64,000 nt of DNA, from NCBI RefSeq assembly GCF_964355755.1, contig NC_092676.1:4570288-4634287 (forward strand). The letters are read 5' to 3'. A program made the translations under genes and the position numbers. The notes beneath the pieces are model-generated. The model was not told the DNA's origin and made no database searches. It saw nothing but the letters and a program-made list of their open reading frames with translations. This document shows, in pieces, positions 31,096 through 48,620 of this stretch. Origin of the DNA: Antedon mediterranea (Eukaryota; Echinodermata; Crinoidea; Comatulida; Antedonidae). Each line of letters starts with the position of its first letter. Positions within the stretch are counted from its first letter, which is position 1.

Positions 31096-32818
31096 TGTTT
31101 GTTGAGTTTGTTTGCTTGTTTGTTTGTTTATTTGTTGTATTTGCTTGGTTGTTTGTTGAGTTTGCTTGGTTTTATTTATTTATTCTTATTTTTTATTTAT
31201 TCGACTTCTCACTAACTCAGTTAGTGAAGGATCTGGACCAACAGGTGGTAAACACCTCTAAAGGGTCTTTCACACTTGTTCCGGCACGGTTCCGGTCCGG
31301 CGCCGGAACAGGTGTGAAAGACCCTTAAAACGGTCCAGTCCCAATTTGCACAGTGGCTGTGTGTGACAGTGGCTGTGTTTGTTTGTTGAGTTTGCTTGGT
31401 TGTTTGTTGAGTTTGCATGTTTGTTTGTTGAGTTTGCTTGGTTGTTTGTTTGTTGAGTTTGTTTGTTTGTTTGTTGAGTTTGCTTGTTTGTTTGTTGAGT
31501 TTGCATGGTTGTTTGTTGAGTTTGCTTGGTTGTTTGTTGAGTTTGCTTGCTTGTTTGTTTGTTGAGTTTGCTTGCTTGTTTGTTTGTTGAGTTTGCTTGT
31601 TTGTTTGTTGAGCTTGCTTGGTTGTTTGTTGAGTTTGCTTGGTTGTTTGTTTGTTGAGTTTGCTTGCTTGGTTGTTTGTTGAGTTTGCTTGGTTGTTTGT
31701 TGAGTTTGCTTGGTTGTTTGTTTGTTGAGTTTGCTTGCTTGGTTGTTTGTTGAGTTTGCTTGTTTGTTTGTTGAGTTTGCTTGCTTGGTTGTTTGTTGAG
31801 TTTGCTTGTTTGTTTGTTGAGTTTGCTAGCTTGGTTGTTTGTTTGTTGAGTCTGCTTGCTTGTTTGCTTGTTGAGCTTACTTGGTTGTTTGTTGAGTTTG
31901 CTTGGTTGTTTGTTGAGTTTGCTTGGTTGGTTGTTTGTTGAGTTTGCTTGGTTGTTTGTTGAGTTTGCTTGTTTGTTTGTTTGTTGAGTTTGCTTGGTTG
32001 TTTGTTTGTTGAGTTTGCTTGGTTGTTTGTTTGTTGAGTTTGTTTGCTTGTTTGTTGAGTTTGCTTGGTTGTTTGTTTGTTGAGTTTGCTTGCTTGGTTG
32101 TTTGTTGAGTTTGCTTGGTTGTTTGTTGAGTTTGCTTGGTTGTTTGTTTGTTGAGTTTGCTTACTTGGTTGTTTGCTGAGTTTGCTTGGTTGTTTGTTGA
32201 GTTTGCTTGGTTGGTTGTTTGTTGACTTTGCTTGGTTGTTTGTTGAGTTTGCTTGTTTGTTTGTTTGTTGAGTTTGCTTGGTTGTTTGTTTGTTGAGTTT
32301 GCTTGGTTGTTTGTTTGTTGAGTTTGTTTGCTTGTTTGTTGAGTTTGCTTGGTAGTTTGTTTGTTGAGTTTGCTTGGTTGTTTGTTTGTTGAGTTTGCTT
32401 GCTTGTTTGTTTGTTGAGCTTGCTTGGTTGTTTGTTGAGTTGCTTGGTTGGTTGTTTGTTGAGTTTGCTTGGTTGTTTGCTTGTTTGTTTGTTGAGTTTG
32501 CTTGGTTGTTTGTTTGTTGAGTTTGCTTGGTTGTTTGTTTGTTGAGTTTGCTTGCTTGTTTGTTGTTGAGTTTGCCTGTTTGCTTGTTGAGTTTGCTTGG
32601 TTGCTTGTTTATTGTGCTTGGAGGCTTGCTTGTTTGTTGAGTTTGCTTGATTGTTTGTTAAGTTTGCTTGGTTGTTTTCTTGTTTGTTGAGTGTGCTTGG
32701 TTGTTTGATTGTTTGTTGGTTTGTTAAGTTTGCTTGTTTGTATGTTTGTTGAGTTTGCTCGGTTGTTGGTTGAGTTTGATTGGTTGTTTGTTTATTTGTT
32801 TCGTTTGTTTGTTAGTTG
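31096..32818 (+). repeat. minisatellite array, copy B (about 21-bp unit)
   Basis: Same unit as copy A but about 0.5 kb longer, with more 4-bp expansions. A distinctive variant (TTTATTGTGCTTGGAGG, about 32609-32625) marks the part that is also found inverted at 36695-36945. Confidence 0.9.
31261..31326. mobile_element. small TIR element, short version
   Basis: Same ends as 19684-19863 (AAGGGTCTTTCACAC and complement), with only about 36 bp between them. Confidence 0.6.
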
Positions 32819-32838
32819 AATGTGAACTTGTGTATAAC

Positions 32839-35800
32839 AGTTTCAGTTTCAGTTTTTCAGTTTTTATTTTCCAATAATAAACAAGGATCATGAATATATA
32901 GCAAAAATGGAAGGATGACCAAAAAAGAGCAAAGCTCGAACAGTATTTGGCCACCTTAACAAAATAATTAATACATGATACAAACATAATTGAAACACAG
33001 GACGAGACAATACTAGCTAAACATGTTGGCATATGAACTCAAAGATAGTGCGATAAAATCAAAAAAGCAAAAGAACAATGTACATGTAAACATATTTGTA
33101 ACACTCATTGATAAGTTAAGAGCAAATTATTTTTATACAACTTTTTAAATACTTTGACAGATGATGAATTACGAATAGAAGCATCAATACTGTTCCATAA
33201 AATTGGACCATGTCCTCTGATAGTGTTTCTACCCATATCGGTAACAAAATTATAAGGACGATAAGTATCAAAGGACCTGATGCCATAATTATGAACTGAG
33301 TTTACTTTAACAAAATAATTAGAAAAGTTAGCTGGTAATAAATTATTCTTAAATTTGTACATGAAAACACCTTTTGATATCTTATGAATATCATACACAG
33401 TTAAGTTGTTAAGACTAGCAAATAATGGTGGTGAATGCGCAAGGAATTGAAAATTTGTGCATAAACGCATTATGCGCTTTTGTTTGCGATAAACAGTTTC
33501 AAGGCGACAGTTATTGTGGTCAGCCTAAATCAAGCTGCAGTATTGAATATGAGGAAGGACTAGAGTCTTGTATAAGGATGATAGAACATTGACATGTAAA
33601 ATTGGTTTTAGCCTAAAAAGAATACCAGAATATTTTGAAACTAAGTTTGCAATATGGATTGTATGTTGATTCCAGGTTAAGCATTCGTCCATTATTACAC
33701 CAAGAAATTTACAACTAGTTACACGAGAGATGTTATTATTATCAATGAAAATGTTAAGATATAGTCGAGATAGTCGAGAGATCGGAATTAACATTATCAA
33801 CTAGACGGTTTAAAACATTATCTGAAATTAAAAGGTTAGTGTCATCTGCATATAAAATAAGATTGGAATGTTTACAGATGTTTGCTAAATCATTAATGTA
33901 AATAATAAAGAGTAGCGGGCCTAAAATTGAGCCCTGTAGAACACCACAACAAATGTTTAAAGAAGAAGAACTATGATAATTAAAAGAGATATATTGCTTT
34001 CTATCCGTCAGGTAACTTCTGAACCAATCAAAGGCAACACCACGTATACCATAATGCTGTAGTTTCGACAGGAGAATGTCGTGATTGACGGTGTCAAAGG
34101 CCTTTGAAAGGTCCAGAAATATCCCAAGAACATGCTTTTTCTTATCTAATTCAGAGATTATGTTATCATATGCTTGTAGAACAGCCATTTCAGTAGACAT
34201 ATTTGGGCGGAAACCAAATTGGTTCTCTTGCAATAAGTTAAATCGAGAAAAATAATTATAGAGTCTTTTATGAATTATACGTTCTAAAACTTTGGAGAAA
34301 ACGGGCAGTACCGAGATGGGCCTATAATTGCTAAATTTATCAGTCTCACCATGTTTAAAGACGGGAATTATCTTGGCAATTTTCAGCTTCTCCGGGACAA
34401 TACCGGTAGCTAGTGATAAATAAAAAATATGAACAAGTGGAGATGCTATTAATTCCCCAACAGATTTAATAATATCTGGTTTAATGTCATCGAAACCGCT
34501 GCTAGCACCAGATTTCAGATTTCTGAATATTGTGAGTACTTCATCTTTATCAGTTGGTCAAAAAAACAGAGAGCTAACGGGTGATTTTATGTTATTTATA
34601 AAATAATCAAAAGTAATATCAGATTGAGGAATTTTACGTAGGTATTCAGGACCAATGTTGACAAAGTAATTATTAAAGTTATCAGCAATAATTTGAGAAT
34701 CAGATATATGTATATCATTTATTTAAAAAAATGATGATATGTGTTTATTGTTTTGTCTACCCATAATGTTATTGAGAACATTCCAAGTCTGTTTTGAATT
34801 AAATTTTGTTTCCTCAAGCTTTTCAGCATAATACTGCTGTTTAGTAGGGTTACTTGCATACTTTTTGTATAATTTATCTTTTCGAGTTATTGATTTTAGG
34901 ATCGCCGAAGTAATCCAAGGTTTTTGAGGAATACAACGACGCCGGGAATTGTTGTTGGAATGTTTAGAGATGGGAAAATGTACATTGTAGACCTCTGTGA
35001 ATTTATCGATGAAAACATTATATGCATGTTCAGAAGAATCAAGATCAGTAATACAACTCCAATCAACCAAGCTTAAATTTTCAAAAAAGTGTTGAATTCT
35101 AGTTTGGTTAAATAAACTAGTGGAAATTCTATTCGCGGTATTTGCGTTGCTAATTGGAGTTGATTTAGTGATTTGGTAAACAGGATAATAATCAGAAACA
35201 TCGGCAATAACAACACTCGATTTTATATAATGAGTAAAAACGTTAGTGATAATGTGATTGTCATTAGAATGTAGAAGGTCAAGATTAAAATCACCGGATA
35301 TATAACATTGTTTTTCTTCAGTATTAATTTTTGTGAGACAATTTGTAAGATCATAAAAAAATGTTTCAATATTGGTACGATGAGCACGATAGATATTGCC
35401 AACGACAATGTTTTTCCTACCGGGAACTGTTATTTCAATAAAGATAGATTCAGAATGATCAAAGTGCTCAGACGGTTTGTCAATTAATTTTAAATCATTC
35501 CGAATTCGAAATGAGATTGTATTATGAACATAGATAGCAACACCACCACTTCTTCTTCCACAGCGTGGTGTATTAACCAAGTTATAGTTATCTATGTGGA
35601 TTAAATTGGAACCATCCTCTTTAAACCAGGTTTCTGATAAAGCTAGAATCGAAAAGGTATGCCTTAAACTAGTGAGGAACGTGCTAATCAGATCAACGTT
35701 TTTATTGAAACTTCGTGGATTTATATGTAAGATGGAAAAGTCCTTTTCACATGTAGCTGAGATGTTATGATCAAAGGTATAAGAACATGAATGTTGTATG

Positions 35801-36478
35801 TCATAATCAATTAAATTATTAGAGTTATTTATCACATCGTTAAAGACAAATGGATTAAATTTCAGATTTAACATTCTATTATATTCAAGGGTATTATTAA
35901 GACTGAATAAAGCAAATTTAAATTCATCGTCGTCAATGTAATGGTTGAAAGGAAAGACATTTCCAGTACATTGAAAACAAAACCAGTCTTCATTAGCATT
36001 AACATCGGTATAAATACAATGTGTATGGTAAAAAGAGTTACAAATATTACAAACAATCGTTGACTGATGACTTCTAATGTCTTTTGAACAGCAATTACAA
36101 TAGTTAGTCATTTATTTGAATAATATATAATGGAATGTAATAGGTCATTAAATATAACGCATAATGAAATATATATGTAAAAAAAAAGAGTACCATGCCA
36201 ACATATAAAATATTATACACACTTAAACACATATACTTATCTAGGCAGAAAGTGAAAAACGAAGAGGACAAGAACAATGTGTTACTGGGGAAAGGTCCAT
36301 ATGATGTTTGAATTTAACGTGTGGACAGATAGAAAGATCAATGAAATCTCATACTACTTGCATTTTAAAAATTTATGAAATAATTAATTAATGTAAGAAT
36401 GGAAATACAAACAATTTACAGTTTCTCACTCCATAAAGTACTGCCGGCATTTGCATAGTTCAATAAATAAAGGAAACC
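32839..36478 (-). mobile_element. near full-length LINE (CR1/L2-like) inserted in the duplication copy B
   Basis: Copy A keeps the empty site: GTATAAC runs directly into TGATGTGG at 20691-20700. Here GTATAAC is followed by the LINE, which ends on its other side in CCAAC before TGATGTGG. A 3-bp AAC target duplication is possible. On the minus strand the element starts with about 370 bp of leader, then the ORF, and ends in ACTGAA-type short repeats. It is 3.6 kb long. It is younger than the duplication. Confidence 0.85.
33105..36111 (-). pseudogene. LINE ORF: PHD-like zinc finger, endonuclease, reverse transcriptase
   Basis: The first part (36111-34723, 462 codons) begins with a Cys/His zinc finger (CNCC ... 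CNIC ... HTHC ... CFQC) of PHD type, then an apurinic-type endonuclease (HINPRSFNKN, LSETWFKEDG, SGGVAIYVHN, SGDFNLD). The second part (34233-33754) is the RT with FLDLSKAFDTVNHDIL, GVLQGSILGPLLFIIYINDL and the catalytic YADDT. The third (33800-33105) is the RT thumb and C-terminus. The frame is broken between 34723 and 34233 (homopolymer runs near 34727 and 34555) and again near 33780, so this copy is inactive but young. The fused PHD-endonuclease-RT layout is known in CR1-type LINEs. Confidence 0.85.
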
Positions 36479-36689
36479 AACTGATGTGGTTGGTGACTAG
36501 AGGAATTACTAGAGTGAATATAAACTGTGTGTTTTTAAAAGTATCATACATGAGTTGAACTATTATTTGAAATGAAAAAAAAATTACTGATAACCACCCT
36601 CTTCAGTCACAAAGACCATCATTTTTCTCAAAATTACGAATTACGATCTAGTTTATTACCATATTTTATATAACCAGGTAGGCCTCCTC

Positions 36690-36950
36690 CTACTTAACAA
36701 ACAATCAAGCAAACTCAACAAACAAGCAAGCCTCCAAGCACAATAAACAAGCAACCAAGCAAACTCAACAAGCAAACAGGCAAACTCAACAACAAACAAG
36801 CAAGCAAACTCAACAACAAACAACCAAGCAAACTCAACAACAAACAAGCAAGCAAACTCAACAAACAACCAAGCAAACTCAACAAACAACCAAGCAAACT
36901 CAACAAACAACCAAGTAAGCTCAACAAGCAAGCAGACTCAACAAACATGG
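36690..36950 (-). repeat. inverted block of the minisatellite
   Basis: This is the reverse complement of the 3' part of the array at about 32400-32661, including the unique variant with CTCCAAGCACAATAAA. In copy A the same site (20905-20943) holds about 35 bp of unrelated sequence. It was inserted in the copy B lineage. Confidence 0.8.
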
Positions 36951-37009
36951 TGATAATCATAATTTACGACACAGATTTATCTGGATATAAAAACATTATG
37001 GATCTCTCA

Positions 37010-37072
37010 GTGAATCAGTTGACTCTCCCACATTTTGCTTAGTTGTTCAAAGAAATCACAAAGAAAGGTACG
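37010..37072 (+). other. possible non-coding 5' exon end of SULT gene 6
   Basis: Same sequence and donor (GTAAGTG from 37073) as upstream of gene 5. Confidence 0.3.
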
Positions 37073-37741
37073 GTAAGTGTTGTTTTTTAAACTGTGTAGG
37101 CCTATCTACCTATATGATAAGGAGAGAGGGTTGTCTGTTGTATCAAAATCCAGGTTATTTGTTGTTAATGCCGAAACTGTATTTAACCACAGAGGCCTAG
37201 GTTGTTCTTCCCTGGAGCCGTGCATATACAAAATGCAAACAATTTCAATAATATGTACAATATGTAAATAGAAGTTTACTTTAAACGATTGTAGGATCAG
37301 ACGAATGAATGTCAATTCACCAAGATTGTTCAATTGCACCTTCAATACAGGCTTATTGTTTTTATACTCATCTTGGGTAAAGCAGAGCAACATTACTGAC
37401 TTAAGTGGCTTAGGGTTGTGTGTATAAATAATATTAGTGAGATAGTTTTATTTTTAGAATTTTATATATAAGTGAGACGATTTACAGTTTGCATTTAAGA
37501 CAATGTTTTCCAATTTTCAAGTTGGTTTCTGACTTCACTACTTGGGGTATCAGTATAACTATATTCTGTCTGATTATGAATAAATAAGTTTAGCCAGTGA
37601 AGAGTGAAATTTAGCTACTTTAATCCACAGAATAGACAAATTACATATTCAACTTTGTACTATATATATGGATCTTATCCTGAAGTAGTTTATGCAAATA
37701 ATTTGAATATTCTATAACATTATAGTACAGTATAAAACAAA

Positions 37742-41494
<3,753 letters not shown>

Positions 41495-41652
41495 ATAACA
41501 AAAGAAAAGTCGTAAAAATTATTAATAATTATATATATTTAAACACTTTATTGTACATATACAAAAATATATGTAGGATCAACGTACGATCGAGCAAAAT
41601 CTATCGAATGCAATTGAAGTCTGGAACCAATTTAATAATGGATCAGTAGACC

Positions 41653-43296
41653 AAAAATTAATGTATGTTCTTGGTTAACCTGTACTTTATCATCCTATAA
41701 ATATTGAAATTGCATTCGATAGATTTGTAAAGGTTTCACTATACAGGCGCGGCATGGAAAAAGATAAGGGAAATCAACAATGAAAATATTAGTTCTTTGC
41801 TTTTTAAATCCTGTATTACTTTTAATCTTGTACATAATTTATTTCAAGTTTCCTAGTACTGTAAATAGGCCTATTGTTAAATCATTTTTTTTCCCTCTAA
41901 CTTTTATTTTACTTACTGTATTATGGACGCACCTTCATTCAAGAAGTGATGACACTGTTTTAAAAGTATTACTTTTGTTCATGTTATTTTTTTATATCTT
42001 GTAGGCCTACATAATTTAGTTTAAGTTTCCTTGTACTGTAAATAGGCCTATATCTCTAACTTTTATTTTTACTTACTCTGGACGCACCTTCATTCAAGAA
42101 GTGTGCCACTGTTTCAAAAGTGTAGCTTCCAAATAAATTATTATTATTATAAAAAAAAGTTGCGTCTTACATTGGTCTTGCATAAAAAAAAGAGGCTAAT
42201 CGTTAAGTTTATTTACTGATGCATGCAATAGTTCCTCTCATTTGCTACTGTAAGAATAGCATTATAACTACTAGATTGATTTAAATGAATAAAACCACGG
42301 TTTAATGACTTGTTGTTTTTTTATTCACACTTACTTGAGTGTTTTCAAGGAGGGTCGCATTGTTTTTCCTCCTAAAAGTTTAAGACAGCGCCATGAATCA
42401 ATTAAATATGGCATATGCCGATGGAAATATAGGGGCAATATTAGAATGGACAGAGATTTAATACCTCGTGTCGGACAGATTTCATTTTCATCCGCCTAAA
42501 TGTCCAGTGGTGTTAATTGAAAGCTTTAGTCCTGGGTTCGTCCATTAACATCATCATAATTATTTAGTGGGGGTGAGGATCAATTATAAATTTAGGAATT
42601 ATGTATCTATCTTTTAATTCGTTAATACTCTAATCGGCGTACCGTACCATAACCGGTATTTTTAAAGATCGACCCTGTTTTTTATGCATGTGTGCATGAT
42701 GACAATGCACTTCTGACACGCGAGCCTTGTTTAAAGTAGATAAATTGCATTTATAAGATATTAGTGGGTGAGTACTGTTGTATTTGTTAAATATTAATCA
42801 TATACTGTAGAAATATTAGACACTGGTCTCTGGCATAATTCGGGGTCAGTCCATGAGGATAAATATATACGTAGGGTAGCCTACTAGGCTAGGCCAGGTA
42901 GTAGGCCTAAGTCGGCCTCCACCAGCTCACTCGCAGCAGATGAAAGCCAGGAACGATGTGGTCGTGCAAGTCGTGTGAGTGTCCCGTCGACAGCCTATTT
43001 CTGACGCCGTTCAAACCAAGGGAACCACTCTTATTGGAACACCTCTAATTAATAAGAGGAAACTTTAACCAACTAGGCTATCCATGAAATAAATGGAGCC
43101 GGGTTCAATATTCTTTTTAATTTTTACATATTACCATCATATTCATGCCTGGCAGTGAGTGGCTGGGACACCCCCGGGCCCTATTTTTATACTAATAGTT
43201 ATACTTCAGGTCCCAACAAAGTTCCCCTTAATTAATAAATAGGGTTAATTTCGAGTAATTTCTACTTATATTTTATTTAGTATTAAGAAGCGAAAC
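41653..43296. other. intergenic DNA between gene 6 and gene 7
   Basis: No gene is supported. A block of about 180 bp is repeated in tandem (about 41845-41975 and 42015-42125; both contain GTACTGTAAATAGGCCTAT or a close form and GGACGCACCTTCATTC). It ends in AAATAAATTATTATTATTAT, which looks like a retroelement or transcript tail. The rest is unremarkable. Confidence 0.5.
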
Positions 43297-46200
43297 ATGG
43301 AAATTGATCGTGTAGTTGGTGGAGTGCGCCATCCTTGGGTGACCTCCGATGAAATCCTGGAAGCGATGAATACATTTGAAGTTCGTCAAGACGATATCTG
43401 GGTGATTACATTTCCAAAAGCGGGTAAGAAATGTACAGTTTTTCAAGTAATTATTTAAAGAATTTAGAATATTTTGACCTTCATTTTTTGTGTTTCAAGG
43501 GACTTTATTTAAGCAATTAACACCAAATTTTGAGTTGGTTTACCACTGTAATGGCTAAATGTTGATTAGACTAAGGATGTGCCTTGTAAGGAGCCTCGGA
43601 GTGAAATATTGAATAAAAAAAATATAAAAAATGTTGATTTACAATGCCTTATTTTAGGAACTACATGGATGTCAGAAGTAATCTCATGTGTGTACCACCA
43701 AGGTGATTTTGACAAAGCTGATGAAATTGTATTAAACCAAAGATTTACGTTTTTGGATCTTGCAAGACCTGGAGCAGATCCACCTCATTTATTGGCAGCT
43801 AAAACACCTTCTCCGAGGTTTCTGAAGACCCACCTGCCAAGCCATCAGATGGCAAAGGAAATCAACACAAAGAAACCAAAGGTAACACATACCCTATCCA
43901 TGGAGGTATATTTACACCTGCCATGCCCTATCCACACACTACATAGGCAAGCATGCAAGAATTATAACACAGTAATGCAAATAATTGCATAACCCATTTT
44001 GTACATTTTCCGTTCATTATGATTTAAATTAAACTTATAGAAATATTCTTGTAAAAGAAATAATTTATATATTATTTTGATACAAAATAAATGTTACATC
44101 TAGTACCATGAATAATAAAAAAAATGTTTATGAGTTGGATGGTGCGGAATATTTCATGAGCTGAAAGATTAACTGCTATTACGGTGACGTTCACAGTTTT
44201 CCTTGTTCGTACAAAAAAGCTAATCGTATATATAATGTCAAAAGCATACAATAGTGCAGATTATTGCACGCCACATGAACCTCAATCATCCAATCAACTG
44301 ACAAGAATTTACTTACATGTGTAATATACTGAATAAAAATGAATGGATTTGAAGATACAGTAAATAACAAAATTGATTTTCTGTGTTCAGGATGCCAATA
44401 AAGTTTCGTTGAAAATTCTATTCATTTAATATTGACTGTTCTACTATATAGAGGAACTACTTAGAGGACACTTTCTTAGATCCTGGAAGTATAGGGGTTA
44501 TACTTTATAATAAACTAAGTTTTTCTTAAAATAATACTTGCCACATTCTGTATTTATATCTTTAATTTATTTATATTTCATCTATTTTTACTATAGATAG
44601 TATATGTTGGAAGAAACGCAAAGGACAACGCTGTGTCTCTCTTCCATTTCCACCAATCACTCAAGGCTTTAAGAAGCTATGACTCATGGGAAGACTATTA
44701 TAACGCATTTTGTGACGGCGATGGTAATAAATCATATTTATCGTTCTTTTTTATTATAATGAGACCCAGTCAATAAAGTCATAATAATTTCTCCTGGTTT
44801 AGAGTTGCTTCATTGTAATAGCCATAAAAAATTAATGTTTTTATTAGGACAGGTTATAAAGCTTATTTATATATATATTTATAATATTTATCATTAAAGA
44901 TGTATTGTCCCCCTGAAAAAATAATTCTTAACATTTGTTGAATATGACATTAATGTCGCATAATAATAGTTTGACACAAAATTCGATTGAAGAAAAATGT
45001 TTATTTACCTGAAGTAAAAAAAACTTTAATTGAAAGTAAAAAATAGTCAATTGGCTGCTAGCCAATAGGTTTTATTTTGTCATTTTATAAGTGAAAACAT
45101 TAATTTTTTCTTTTTTTTTATGGAAGTGTTAACTTTATTAAAACTACAAAATAACGTATTTTATTTAATGAATCTTCATTTTTCATGTTTTTGGTAGACA
45201 ATACATCTTTAATGTTATTCCGGACCAAAAACCTTAAATAATAATAATGAAGAAACATATTTTTTTTTAAAACATTATTGGTCACTCTTCATAATAAATA
45301 TTGTTTGCACAGATGACAAACGTCTTAAATTTAAAACAAATATAATACAATACCTGAAGATTTTATAAAAAATTGGTCAACCTATAGATGGCGCTATAGT
45401 TCAAACAAAATCAGAGCCATATATTGAATTTCGACATGTGTTCAATATATGGCGGTGTGCGCTTCATGCATGTTCTACGCCTGCGCGTTAAGTTTGTACA
45501 GTAATTCTCTATAGTAATGCATTGTTTTTACATTTTGTTGTTTAAAATCATGTTCGCAGTAACTTTATAATTTTATCATTATCCCAACAAAAACCTTTAA
45601 CAAATTGATTGTTTTGATAATAAATTCGATAGTTAAAGCCTTGTGAATGTTATACATTTTTTAAGCAAATGACTTGACTCCATACTCTACATAAGCATAG
45701 TTGGACACAAAAATGACCGGTGTGCACACCACGTGACTTTCTAAAATCCGTGAATGTATTGTCATAACTCTTTAAATATTATAGCTCTGAACAAAATTAT
45801 TTCCCCCATTTTGTTTCATTTTTAGTAAGTTGATTAGTCATCAGTAGAGCATAATGATAGCATGCACAATCACCATCATGTGTCCAAATCAATCATGAGA
45901 AATGCATCTTTAGCCAAAGACGAGAAATTACTAAAAATTAGCAATTACCACGAGACTTGCGACGTCTGACAACATTATTTGTTATTTATCGAAATATGTT
46001 TGACATAATGCACTTACCTAAAACATTTTGTTGTTAGTTCATGGTGGTTCATGGTTTGACATGAACCTTTATTGGTGGAATAGAAGAAATGATGACAATG
46101 TATTATTTGTCAAATACGAAGATATGAAAAAGGTAGGATTTTAGTTATTATATATGTATTTTATACACAGATGATCATTTTTTATTATTTTTTTAAAATT

Positions 46201-46737
46201 TTTGCAGCGCTTCGTTCATTCAATATTTTCACGTTTATCTGTGAAAAAGTTTCTATCTCTCTTGCAGGATCTTGGATCCATCGTTAAACAAGTTTCAGAG
46301 TTTTTCGGTTGGCCGATTCCTGATGGAAAACTAGAAGAGATTGTTAAACATTGCTCCTTTAGTAGTATGAAAGAAAATCCAAAGACAAATTATAAAGTTC
46401 TTTCTACAAAATCTGAGTCGACTAACAGTTTTCAGTTTATGAGAAAAGGTAAGTGAACTAAAACTCCAGTAACATACTAAGATAGAAACAGCACACCTAC
46501 AGCATCATTTGTTGAGGAGTGCAATTTGTAACCCACCTGTAATTTTTAAAAGAGAAAGCTTCAAATTAACTTGTTTCAAACTTGCAACTTAACTCCTATT
46601 GTATTATTTTTGACATTTCTTTAGGCGAAGTTGGCGACTGGAAGAACTATTTTACTGTGAGCCAAAGTGAAGCATTGGACAAACTTAACGACGCGAAAAT
46701 GAAAGGTTCCGATTTGACGTTTGAATATGAATTATAA
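43297..46737 (+). CDS. cytosolic sulfotransferase, SULT gene 7 (subfamily B)
   Basis: Coding exons: 43297-43423, 43658-43881, 44597-44723, 46038-46132, 46268-46448, 46625-46737 (288 residues). This is the first member of subfamily B. The loop is FPKAGTTWM and the acceptor-site His is H101 in the classical KTHLP. The 3'-phosphate motif is GRNAKDNAVS. The C-terminal signature [13 protein letters not shown] and dimer motif [10 protein letters not shown] are intact. The start MEIDRVVGGVRHPW is one codon shorter than in subfamily A. Exon 4 keeps the motif GGSWFDMNLYWWNRRNDDNV common to all copies. Intron 3 (1.3 kb) is filled by MITE family 2 and repeat R3. Confidence 0.93.
44896..45211. mobile_element. 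MITE family 2 in intron 3 of gene 7
   Basis: Ends TTAAAGATGTATTGTCC and GGTAGACAATACATCTTTAA are inverted. The centre has a hairpin TTGGCTGCTAGCCAA. Non-coding. Several related copies follow downstream. Confidence 0.65.
45411..45795 (-). repeat. repeat R3 with inverted ends, intron 3 of gene 7
   Basis: Edges read TCAGAGCCATATATTGAA and TTAAATATTATAGCTCTGA, roughly inverted. The right part matches 10670-10820 in reverse. It is non-coding. Confidence 0.5.
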
Positions 46738-48620
46738 AGAGAAATATATTTATAATAATATTATAAAATATTATTATTAAAAATATAAATCGAGGCACTG
46801 CTTTTAGTTTATGTATTGATACTAGATCAAAATTTTATTTTGTTTAATTGTAACATAGAAACACTTGTATTATCCCTTGAAACACAACAAATAAAGGTCA
46901 AAATATTCTAAATTTAAATTGGCCATATCAAAGTAATATTAAAGTTATTCACTTTAAGTCGAAAATTCGAGCCAAAAACAACAAGTTTACGTAATTAACA
47001 GGTAAATTAATTTGATTACATTTCGTCTGGAAAATTGTCGGGAGCGAAAGTAACCAAAGATTTCAAACCACGAGTATGCATTATTCATGATGCTAATTAG
47101 GATTGTTTACAACTCGTCACGGTTGAGAAGGTATTTTCACACAGATCGCGAGGAAGTTTTATGATTATGCATACAGAGTAGCCAAACAAGCGCGTTGCAT
47201 TATGAGATATGTTTTGATCGAAAACTTTGACTTTGAACAAAAAAACGTCTGTATTTCAGTTAAATTATTTTTTTTTGCGACTAATTTTTGGTGAAAGTTA
47301 ATAACTATTAAAATACTTCAAAATGACCCACTTTTTTTCAAAATATTTTATTTTTTATTTTTTTGGAATTAGTCGAAAGGGACAATACATCTTTAAATAA
47401 GATTTAGATAATAAATATGTAATAAGGTTTCCGTTTTAAAAATACCTCAATTTTACAATTCCTTGATTTTTTAATATGGTAACCCATTGTCTTACCTCTT
47501 CCAGAAAAAAAAGTATATGTTATATAATTTATATTTTATATACATTTTGTCACAAATAGCATGTCATAACTGTACTTAATATTATAATAAGCCTCTGTTT
47601 ACATTGTTTTTCATGGAAATTCTGTTTTATTTTATATACAGCGTCATTTGAACATTTAATGTTTTAGTCTAGGTTCTGCTAGCTAGACAGCAAATAAATA
47701 TTCATTAAAAAAAAGAAAAACATTTTGGCACACATGGCGTGTCATAACTGTACTTAAACTGGAATCAAACTGTAAGAAAATCTTCCACTGGACAATCGGA
47801 ATAATCTGATAAATGAATAACCAAAAAAAATATAATAATGAGAGATGCAATGCTATACTAGTTTTAGAGAATTTATGTCAAATTGTCTTATATTGGAAAT
47901 ATACTGTAATATATTTCATTTTATTCTTTTCAAATAAATGAATTGAAATATAGTACTTGTATAAAGTGTATGTTTTAGTGTCACTAAATATATAGGCTTA
48001 ATTTTAATTGTTAAGGTATATATTATTCATTGTAAGTATTGTATTACTTGTTGATATAAAGTTTGCATGTTTTAGTGTCAAATAAATGTAATAATAGCTC
48101 AAATTAAATTTTTAAAGTATATCATTCATTGTAAGTGTTGTATTACTTGTTGATATAAAGTTTGCAGTACACCACGTATGTAGTTCTGAAAAGGAAACTG
48201 GAGAATATAAATGAAATTGGATGGGATATGCTAAAACAAAGGTAGGAGGGGATTGAAATTAGCTCATAGAAGAGCATAGTTTCCTAAGAACTTTCTTTGT
48301 ATGTGTGTATTCATAGTCTTAGCAGAAAATTTCACTCTTCCCTGGTCCTATCAATATAAATGTCCACTTTTAAATAGCTATATACCAACAGACAATGATA
48401 CCTAATGTTTTTTTTTGATGACGTCAACAAAATTTATTTTTTTGTAGCTTGGTTAGCTGAAATGAAATCTCAGTCTTGCCAATAGTACACTATTTTGCTG
48501 ATTTTCCAGCAGGTGAATTTATTCGCACGAACTGACTTTGTTGTGACGACGTGCGTGACGTATTCATATTATCAAAGATAGTATGTATGGCGTTCATTTT
48601 TTCGGAAATAAAGATATCTT
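46738..48620. other. intergenic DNA between gene 7 and LINE C
   Basis: AT-rich with no gene. A MITE family 2 end (GGACAATACATCTTTAA) is at about 47380-47397. A stretch is repeated at about 47955-48070 and 48075-48175 (GTATTACTTGTTGATATAAAG occurs in both). Confidence 0.5.

Noticed and set aside
31027-31215. Histidine-rich open frame
   Set aside because: It is the CAT trinucleotide run plus minisatellite.
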